Source: Streptomyces sp. MUM 2J (GTDB lineage: Bacteria; Actinomycetota; Actinomycetes; Streptomycetales; Streptomycetaceae). Taken from it: a DNA stretch of 64,000 nt. The notes under the pieces were generated by a model. The model saw nothing but the letters and a program-made list of their open reading frames with translations. It was not told the origin of the DNA and made no database searches. The translations under genes and the position numbers were made by a program. The stretch covers positions 1-64,000 of the forward strand of contig NZ_JADWYM010000033.1 of assembly GCF_022414535.1 (NCBI RefSeq), written 5' to 3'. Shown here piece after piece: positions 58,068 to 64,000 of the stretch; positions within the stretch are counted from its first letter, which is position 1, and every line of letters begins with the position of its first letter.

Positions 58068-58490
58068 GTGAGCACTCCCGAGGACAGCACGGTGCAGGCG
58101 GCGGGCTGCGTTCTGTGGCGCCGCTCCCCGGTGGGCGACGGGCTGGAGATCTGCCTCGTCCACCGGCCCAAGTACGACGACTGGTCGCATCCCAAGGGCA
58201 AGCTGAAGCGCGAGGAGGACCCGCTCGCCGGCGCCCTGCGCGAGGTGGCGGAGGAGACCGGCCACCGGGCCGTGCCGGGCCACGAACTGCTGACCCTGCA
58301 CTACACCGCGAACGGCCGTCCCAAGCGGGTGCGGTACTGGGCGGCCGAGGCCGCGGGGGGCGGTTTCACGCCCAACACGGAGGTGGACCGGCTCCTCTGG
58401 CTGCCGCCGGTGGCCGCCCGGAACCGGCTCACCCAGCCGAGGGACCGCGACCTGGTGGACGCGCTGCTGGACGCGCTGCGCACGACGTAG
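58068..58490 (+). CDS. Nudix hydrolase, MutT1/diphosphoinositol-phosphohydrolase type
   Basis: The 140-aa product from GTG 58068 has a full Nudix box (GKLKREEDPLAGALREVAEETG) preceded by DWSHPKGK, typical of the MutT1/ApnA/DIPP group. In Mycobacterium mutT1 also lies by ppk, but that protein has an additional histidine-phosphatase domain that is absent here. Possible substrates are 8-oxo-dGTP, dinucleoside polyphosphates or diphosphoinositol compounds. It lies 116 bp after the CHAD gene. Confidence 0.85.
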   Translation: MSTPEDSTVQAAGCVLWRRSPVGDGLEICLVHRPKYDDWSHPKGKLKREEDPLAGALREVAEETGHRAVPGHELLTLHYTANGRPKRVRYWAAEAAGGGFTPNTEVDRLLWLPPVAARNRLTQPRDRDLVDALLDALRTT

Positions 58491-58923
58491 TGCCGCGCAC
58501 GGGAAGGTTCGCCCCGTCGCGACGCCCGGCACACACGCACACCTGAACCGGGCGTCGCGCGACGGGCGCCGTTCCTGCGACAGGCCCCAGTGGCTCGACG
58601 GACGTACCCGATGGACATATCGGACAAGCCGTGATCGCATGGCACCCGAACGAAGCCCACACCCCGACCACGGCCCCGACCGCGATCCCGACCCCCCACC
58701 GCCGTAACCCCGCCGCAACCCCACAGCACCCCGCCGCGCCCAGCCGCACCCCGCCCCGCGGCACCCCGGCCACGGCCGCACCCGGCGCGGACCCCGCCCG
58801 TACCGCACGCCCCGCGAGGCGGCCGCACCGCAGCCGCATCACGGCCGTGCGCCGAACAGAGCCCGGAACCCCGCCGTGTCCTCGGCGTAAGCCTTCCGTG
58901 ACCTAACCGCACCGTCCACAGGG
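58491..58923. other. intergenic region without a recognised gene
   Basis: This stretch between the Nudix gene and the PHO box is GC-rich and proline-coding in several frames (for example 58631-58906), with no Shine-Dalgarno or family match. Nothing specific was seen apart from AT-richer sequence near 58600-58640. Confidence 0.55.
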
Positions 58924-58967
58924 GTTCACCCGCCGTTCATTTACGTCCACAGGCGGCTTCACCTGAT
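58924..58967 (+). promoter_or_regulatory. PHO box of pstSCAB (PhoP-binding direct repeats)
   Basis: Four consecutive 11-nt units are visible: GTTCACCCGCC, GTTCATTTACG, TCCACAGGCGG and CTTCACCTGAT. The first two and the last match the GTTCACC core of Streptomyces PhoP direct-repeat units. A TAATTT hexamer (58973-58978) follows at once and could be the -10. This is the known mode of pst control by PhoR-PhoP under phosphate limitation. Confidence 0.8.
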
Positions 58968-59083
58968 CTGCCTAATTTCGGCCTTACCCGGTGCGGACCG
59001 CGGTCTCGAGGACGCGCCCGCATGACCAAAGACTTCGCACGCCGCCGAATTCAGGACGGCGGCTCCCGGAAGGACGTTCCTCA

Positions 59084-60217
59084 GTGAAGCTTCAGCGCAT
59101 GAACCGGCGGGCCCTCGCCCTCGGCGCACTTGCCGTCTCCGGCGCCCTGGCCCTCACGGCGTGCGGCTCGGACGACACGGGCGACAAGAACAGCAGCGGC
59201 AGCAGCAGCAGCGGCGCCGCCAGCGCTCCGGCCAGCAACATCAAGTGCGACGACGCGAAGGGCCAGCTTCAGGTCGCCGGCTCCTCGGCGCAGAAGAACG
59301 CCATCGACGCCTGGGTGAAGCAGTACACGGCCGCCTGCAACGGCGTGCAGATCAACTACAACGCCAACGGCTCCGGCGCCGGCATCACGAACTTCCTGCA
59401 GGGCCAGACCGCCTTCGCCGGTTCGGACTCCGCGCTGAAGCCCGACGAGATCACCGAGTCGAAGAAGGTCTGCTCCGGCGGCCAGGCCATCGACCTGCCC
59501 ATGGTCGGCGGCCCGATCGCGGTCGGCTACAACGTGCCGGGCGTGGACACCCTCGTCCTCGACGCCAAGACGCTCTCCAAGATCTTCAACAGCGAGATCT
59601 CCAACTGGAACGACAAGGCCATCGCGGCGCTGAACCCCGGCGTCAAGCTGCCCGACCTGAAGATCCAGGCGTTCCACCGCTCGGACGAGTCCGGCACCAC
59701 CGACAACTTCACCAAGTACCTCAAGGCCGCCGGCGACTGGCAGTACGAGCCCGGCAAGAGCTGGAAGGCCAAGGGCGGCCAGTCCGCGCAGGGCTCCTCC
59801 GGCCTGGCCCAGCAGGTGAAGCAGACCGAGGGCGCCATCTCCTACTTCGAGCTGTCCTACGTCGCCGACGGCATGAAGGCCGTGGAGATCAAGACCGCCG
59901 CCGCCGAGCCGGTCGCGGCGACCACCGAGAACGCCTCCAAGGCGATCGGCGCCGCCAAGATCGTCGGCACCGGCGACGACCTCGCCCTCCAGCTGGACTA
60001 CAACCCGTCCACCCCGGGCGCGTACCCGATCAGCCTGGTCACGTACGAGATCGTCTGCGACAAGGGCAACAAGGCCGACACCCTGCCGGCCGTGAAGTCC
60101 TTCCTCACCTACATCGCCAGCGAGGACGGCCAGAGCATCCTCTCCGACGCCGGCTACGCCCCGCTCGCGGGCGACATCGCCACCAAGGTCCGCGAGGCCA
60201 TCGCGAACCTGAGCTGA
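59084..60217 (+). CDS. pstS: phosphate-binding lipoprotein of the Pst transporter
   Basis: The 377-aa product from GTG 59084 begins MKLQRMNRRALALGALAVSG. The lipoprotein signal ends in LTAC, so it is anchored by lipid at the outer face of the membrane. A Ser/Gly/Ala linker (about 35-52) precedes the phosphate-binding domain (QVAGSSAQKNAIDAW; FAGSDSALKP; HRSDESGTTDNF). It delivers phosphate to PstC-PstA. It is first in pstSCAB and the PHO box lies about 120 bp upstream. Confidence 0.96.
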   Translation: MKLQRMNRRALALGALAVSGALALTACGSDDTGDKNSSGSSSSGAASAPASNIKCDDAKGQLQVAGSSAQKNAIDAWVKQYTAACNGVQINYNANGSGAGITNFLQGQTAFAGSDSALKPDEITESKKVCSGGQAIDLPMVGGPIAVGYNVPGVDTLVLDAKTLSKIFNSEISNWNDKAIAALNPGVKLPDLKIQAFHRSDESGTTDNFTKYLKAAGDWQYEPGKSWKAKGGQSAQGSSGLAQQVKQTEGAISYFELSYVADGMKAVEIKTAAAEPVAATTENASKAIGAAKIVGTGDDLALQLDYNPSTPGAYPISLVTYEIVCDKGNKADTLPAVKSFLTYIASEDGQSILSDAGYAPLAGDIATKVREAIANLS

Positions 60218-60345
60218 CCTGAGCGTGCGGTCCGGATCCGCCACCCGGGTCCGGACCGCACCATCCGGTGCACCGCCGCCAGGGGCCGCCACCCGGCCCC
60301 GCCCGAGCCGCCCACCACGAGCGGCTCCGCAGACCGGAGAACCTC

Positions 60346-61353
60346 ATGGACATATCGACGCACACCAAAACAGCACCTCCGCCCAGTCCACGGCCCGGCC
60401 AGTCCGACCAGAAGCGCAGCGTTCGCGGCGCCACCCGACCCGGTGACCGGATCTTCCTCGGTCTGTCCCGCGGCTCGGGCATTCTGCTTCTGCTGATCAT
60501 GGCCTCGATCGCGGTCTTCCTGACCTACCGGTCCTTCAAGGTCCTCCCGGACAACACGGGCAACTTCTTCACCACCTTCGAGTGGAACACCAACGTCACC
60601 CCGCCGGACTTCGGCATCGCGGTCCTGGTCTTCGGCACAATCGTTTCCTCGATCATCGCCATGGCCCTCGCGGTCCCGGTGGCCGTCGGTATCGCCCTCT
60701 TCCTGACGCACTACGCGCCCCGCCGCCTCAGCGGCCCCATCGCGTACGTCATCGACCTCCTCGCCGCCGTGCCGTCGATCGTCTACGGCCTGTGGGGCGC
60801 CCTCATCCTCGTCCCGAACCTGGACGGCCTCTACGGCTGGCTCGACGACTACCTCGGCTGGACCGGCATCTTCGACTGGCAGGGCGGCGCCCCGCGCTCC
60901 CTGCTCACCGTCGGCATCCTGCTCGCGATCATGATCCTGCCGATCATCACCAACGTGAGCCGCGAGGTCTTCCGCCAGGTGCCCCGGATGCACGAGGAGG
61001 CCGCGCTCGCCCTCGGCGCCACCCGCTGGGAAGTCGTCCGCATGTCGGTGCTCCCCTTCGGCCGCTCCGGCGTGATCTCCGCCTCGATGCTGGGCCTCGG
61101 CCGCGCACTCGGCGAGACCATCGCGGTGGCCACCGTGCTCTCCCCGACCTTCGAGATCAAGGCCAGCCTGCTCGACCCGGGCGGCGGCACCTTCGCCCAG
61201 AACATCGCCAGCAAGTTCGGCGAGGCGACCGAGCAGGGGCGTGACGCGCTGATCGCCTCCGGTCTCGTCCTGTTCGTCATCACCCTTCTGGTCAACGGTG
61301 CGGCCCGCCTGATCATCGCCCGCCGTGCCGAGTACTCGGGGGCCAACGCATGA
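60346..61353 (+). CDS. pstC: phosphate ABC transporter permease PstC
   Basis: The 335-aa product has a cytoplasmic N-terminal tail (about 1-45), six transmembrane helices and the EAA loop (EEAALALGATRWEVVRMSVLPFG). It overlaps pstA by 4 nt (ATGA). It forms the channel with PstA. GGAGAACC lies before ATG 60346, 128 bp after the pstS stop. Confidence 0.95.
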   Translation: MDISTHTKTAPPPSPRPGQSDQKRSVRGATRPGDRIFLGLSRGSGILLLLIMASIAVFLTYRSFKVLPDNTGNFFTTFEWNTNVTPPDFGIAVLVFGTIVSSIIAMALAVPVAVGIALFLTHYAPRRLSGPIAYVIDLLAAVPSIVYGLWGALILVPNLDGLYGWLDDYLGWTGIFDWQGGAPRSLLTVGILLAIMILPIITNVSREVFRQVPRMHEEAALALGATRWEVVRMSVLPFGRSGVISASMLGLGRALGETIAVATVLSPTFEIKASLLDPGGGTFAQNIASKFGEATEQGRDALIASGLVLFVITLLVNGAARLIIARRAEYSGANA

Positions 61354-62408
61354 GCACCACCCTCACGAGCAAGCACCGGAGCACGCTGCGCGGCGGCCAC
61401 CTGCCCAAGTGGTCCCCCTTGGCGATCATCGCCGGCAGCGTCGCGGTCGGCCTCGGTACCAGCGCGGCCGCCGGACTGCACAGCTCCATCCAGTGGGCCC
61501 TGATCGCCGCGGTCGTCTTCGTCGTCGCGACCTACGGGATCGCCGCGAGGGTCGAGGGCCGCCGGCAGGCCAGGGACCGCATCGCGACCAGTCTCATCTG
61601 GGTCGCCTTCCTCCTCGCCGTGATCCCGCTGGCCTCCCTGGTGTGGGAGACCGTCAAGCGCGGCGTGAAGGTCTTCGACGTCTACTTCCTGACCCACTCC
61701 ATGGGCGTGGTCGCCGACACCGAGCCCGGCGGCGGCATCTACCACGCGATCATCGGCACGCTGGAGCAGGTCGGCCTCGCCAGCCTGATCTCCGTGCCGA
61801 TCGGCGTGCTCACCGCGATCTACCTGGTCGAGTACGGCAAGGGCAGGCTCGCCAAAGCCATCACCTTCTTCGTCGACGTCATGACGGGCATCCCGTCGAT
61901 CGTCGCCGGTCTGTTCATCCTCAGCTTCTGGATCCTCATCCTCGACATGGGCTACTCCGGCTTCGCCGGTTCGCTGGCCCTGTCGATCCTGATGATGCCG
62001 GTCGTGGTCCGTTCCACCGAGGAGATGCTCAAGCTCGTACCGAACGAGCTGCGCGAGGCCTCCCTCGCGCTCGGCGTACCGAAGTGGCGCACCATCCTCA
62101 AGGTGGTCCTGCCGACCTCCATCGGCGGCATCACCACGGGCGTGATGCTCGCGGTCGCGCGCATCACCGGCGAGACCGCTCCGATGCTGCTGCTGGTCTG
62201 GGGCACGAACTTCATCAACAACAACCCCTTCGAGGACCCGCAGGCCTCGCTGCCGCTGTACATCTACCAGCAGTACGCGAACAGCTCGGGCGCCAACGCG
62301 GCGTACGACCGTGCGTGGGCGGCGGCACTCGCCCTGATCGCCTTCGTGATGATCCTCAACCTGGTGGCCCGCGGCATCGCCCGTTGGAAGGCCCCGAGCC
62401 AACACTGA
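61350..62408 (+). CDS. pstA: phosphate ABC transporter permease PstA
   Basis: The 352-aa product has eight hydrophobic segments; the last six form the permease domain with the EAA loop (LREASLALGVPKWRTILKVVLP). The two extra N-terminal helices (about 22-68) are common in actinobacterial PstA. It is translationally coupled to pstC. Confidence 0.95.
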   Translation: MSTTLTSKHRSTLRGGHLPKWSPLAIIAGSVAVGLGTSAAAGLHSSIQWALIAAVVFVVATYGIAARVEGRRQARDRIATSLIWVAFLLAVIPLASLVWETVKRGVKVFDVYFLTHSMGVVADTEPGGGIYHAIIGTLEQVGLASLISVPIGVLTAIYLVEYGKGRLAKAITFFVDVMTGIPSIVAGLFILSFWILILDMGYSGFAGSLALSILMMPVVVRSTEEMLKLVPNELREASLALGVPKWRTILKVVLPTSIGGITTGVMLAVARITGETAPMLLLVWGTNFINNNPFEDPQASLPLYIYQQYANSSGANAAYDRAWAAALALIAFVMILNLVARGIARWKAPSQH

Positions 62409-62476
62409 GCGGCTACCGCCGCGGGGCCGGTCGCTGACGGCGACCCCCACAGCGACTGTTTGGAAGTGAAGAAGCA

Positions 62477-63253
62477 ATGGCGAAGCGAATCGACGTCAGC
62501 GGACTGTCCGCCTACTACGGCTCCCACAAGGCGATCGACGACATCTCGATGACCATCGAGCCGCGCACGGTGACCGCGTTCATCGGCCCCTCCGGCTGCG
62601 GCAAGTCGACGTTCCTGCGCACCCTCAACCGCATGCACGAGGTCACCCCCGGCGGCCGGGTCGAGGGCAAGGTGCTGCTCGACGACGAGGACCTGTACGG
62701 CGCCGGCGTGGACCCGGTCTCCGTCCGCCGCGAGGTCGGCATGGTCTTCCAGCGCCCGAACCCCTTCCCCACCATGTCGATCTTCGACAACGTGGCGGCG
62801 GGCCTGCGCCTGAACGGCAACTACCGCAAGAGCGAGCTGAACGACATCGTCGAGAAGTCGCTCCAGGGCGCCAACCTCTGGAACGAGGTCAAGGACCGCC
62901 TGAACAAGCCGGGCTCCGGTCTCTCCGGCGGCCAGCAGCAGCGCCTGTGCATCGCGCGGGCGATCGCCGTGCAGCCGAAGGTCCTGCTGATGGACGAGCC
63001 CTGCTCGGCCCTGGACCCGATCTCCACCCTCGCCATCGAGGACCTGATCGGTGAGCTGAAGGAGCGCTTCACGATCGTCATCGTGACGCACAACATGCAG
63101 CAGGCGGCCCGTGTCTCGGACCGCACCGCGTTCTTCAACCTCGCCGCCGTCGGTCAGCCCGGCAAGCTGATCGAGATCGACGACACGGAGCGGATCTTCT
63201 CCAACCCGTCGGTCCAGGCGACCGAGGACTACATCTCCGGCCGCTTCGGCTGA
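62477..63253 (+). CDS. pstB: phosphate ABC transporter ATPase PstB
   Basis: The 258-aa product has Walker A GPSGCGKST, signature LSGGQQQR, Walker B VLLMDEPCSALDP and H-loop VTHNMQQA. GGAAGTGAAG lies 7 nt before the ATG. It is the last gene of pstSCAB; no phoU follows, the usual Streptomyces arrangement. A strong terminator hairpin follows. Confidence 0.96.
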   Translation: MAKRIDVSGLSAYYGSHKAIDDISMTIEPRTVTAFIGPSGCGKSTFLRTLNRMHEVTPGGRVEGKVLLDDEDLYGAGVDPVSVRREVGMVFQRPNPFPTMSIFDNVAAGLRLNGNYRKSELNDIVEKSLQGANLWNEVKDRLNKPGSGLSGGQQQRLCIARAIAVQPKVLLMDEPCSALDPISTLAIEDLIGELKERFTIVIVTHNMQQAARVSDRTAFFNLAAVGQPGKLIEIDDTERIFSNPSVQATEDYISGRFG

Positions 63254-63346
63254 TCCGGCCGCCGGCGCGGACGGCGCCGGCCCCGGACGAAGCCGGTGAA
63301 GACCCCTCGCGGTGCTGCATGGCGGTGCCACCGCGGGGACGCAGAA

Positions 63347-63379
63347 GGGCCCGCCCCCTGGCTCCCAGGGGGCGGGCCC
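63347..63379 (+). terminator. terminator of pstSCAB
   Basis: GGGCCCGCCCCCTGG (63347-63361) is the exact reverse complement of 63365-63379, leaving a 3-nt loop. It lies about 95 bp after pstB and before the convergent pit gene. The sequence from 63380 to 63663 holds no evident gene. Confidence 0.8.
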
Positions 63380-63663
63380 CTGCATCGTCGGGCCGAAACG
63401 ACCGCACCGGTCACGGTGTGCGGAACGGCCGGGACGACGCCACCGGCCGAAACGATCCTCCCTGCGGCAGGGCCGGGGAGGCTGAAGCTCCTGCGGCGGG
63501 GCGCCAGCGCAGGGACCGCGGGGTTCCCGGTGCCGTGGTGGACGAGGTCCGCGCGCCGGTGGACCCCACCGGTCCGGCGTGCGGCACCGCTGCCTGCCGG
63601 GCGGCCCCGGCCAGGGAGCCGTCGCGCGTCGTGCGGCAGGCTCCGCCCTCGCACCACCGGCCC

Positions 63664-64000
63664 CTAGAGGAATGCCAGGTTCACCACGCCGAAGGCGCCG
63701 GCCGCCACGAGTGCCGCCGCCGGCATGGTGATGAACCAGCCCATGACGATGTTCTTGGCCACGCCCCAGCGCACGGCGTTCAGCCGCTTCGTCGCCCCGA
63801 CGCCCATGATCGCGGAGGTGATCACGTGGGTCGTGGAGATCGGCGCCTTGAAGATGTAGGCGGTGGCGAACATGATCGACGCGCCCGTCGCCTCGGCGGC
63901 GAACCCCTGCGGCGGGTCGAGCTCGATGATCTTGCGGCCCAGGGTGCGCATGATGCGCCAGCCGCCCGCGTACGTGCCGAGCGACATCATCACGGCACAG
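63664..64000 (-). CDS. pit: low-affinity phosphate transporter, Pit family (3' part only)
   Basis: Only the C-terminal 112 or so residues are in the window; the frame continues past position 64000. The segment SIMFATAYIFKAPISTTHVITSAIMGVG followed by W-x-VAKNIVMGWFITMP is the conserved second half of PiT transporters. It imports metal-phosphate with protons when phosphate is plentiful, complementing the high-affinity Pst system that converges on it. The start and any upstream pit-accessory gene are outside the window. Confidence 0.9.
   Translation of the reverse strand, partial: CAVMMSLGTYAGGWRIMRTLGRKIIELDPPQGFAAEATGASIMFATAYIFKAPISTTHVITSAIMGVGATKRLNAVRWGVAKNIVMGWFITMPAAALVAAGAFGVVNLAFL

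Noticed and set aside
58631..58906. 91-residue Pro/Thr-rich ORF before pstS
   Set aside because: No Shine-Dalgarno, low complexity, and no family; treated as non-coding.

Overview
The window is Streptomyces chromosome. Base composition is very GC-rich, third codon positions are almost always G or C, GTG and TTG starts are common, and many genes have a TANNNT hexamer 6-7 nt before the start codon (leaderless promoters). Recognisable Streptomyces genes include glnR, nur, rsiG, mshA, mshD, ppk and pstSCAB. From memory, the gene order from gpm to pit follows the S. coelicolor SCO4209-to-SCO4138 interval in reverse; this was not checked by alignment.

Positions 1-7600 are an actinomycete integrative and conjugative element (AICE). 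It carries a Pif-like Nudix protein, a KorSA-like GntR repressor, an FtsK/TraSA-type DNA translocase, small Spd-type spread proteins, a RepSA-type initiator, an excisionase and a tyrosine integrase that ends 80 bp from gpm. A shared operator-like motif (TAGACGAGT) precedes three transcription units and gntR itself. The left end of the element lies outside the window, and no tRNA or attachment-site repeat is visible at the integrase end.

Positions 7600-19100 are core genes: phosphoglycerate mutase, an MFS exporter, a DUF2000/AraC divergent pair, mshA (mycothiol step 1) coupled to a YbjN-like gene, a methyltransferase, an NlpC/P60 wall hydrolase, a receiver-PP2C phosphatase and an XRE regulator. 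Positions 19100-21780 are a scar region with a frameshifted gene, a very strong hairpin, a lipoprotein and a truncated transposase.

Positions 21780-30050 are developmental and accessory genes. They include an APH-type kinase, a devA/devB-like operon of two GntR regulators plus a HAD phosphatase, and two copies of a cassette in which a leaderless GntR gene diverges from a tiny membrane-protein gene across a conserved AGTTGG-N3-CCAACT site. An Eis-like acetyltransferase and rsiG (c-di-GMP-dependent anti-sigma-WhiG) follow.

Positions 30200-38700 hold dtd, ygfZ, nur, a nitrobindin-like gene, and a thiosulfate sulfurtransferase gene preceded by a cysteine-rich leader peptide and hairpins. Positions 38700-49450 hold glnR, a LacI regulator, an HtrA-like protease with an MprAB-like two-component pair, a MinD-like ATPase, a secreted 5'-nucleotidase and mshD.

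Positions 49500-53980 are an ECF sigma/zinc anti-sigma/ABC transporter operon. Positions 54540-64000 form a phosphate island: ppk, a CHAD protein, a Nudix hydrolase, pstSCAB behind a PHO-box-like repeat, and the end of a Pit transporter gene on the opposite strand.
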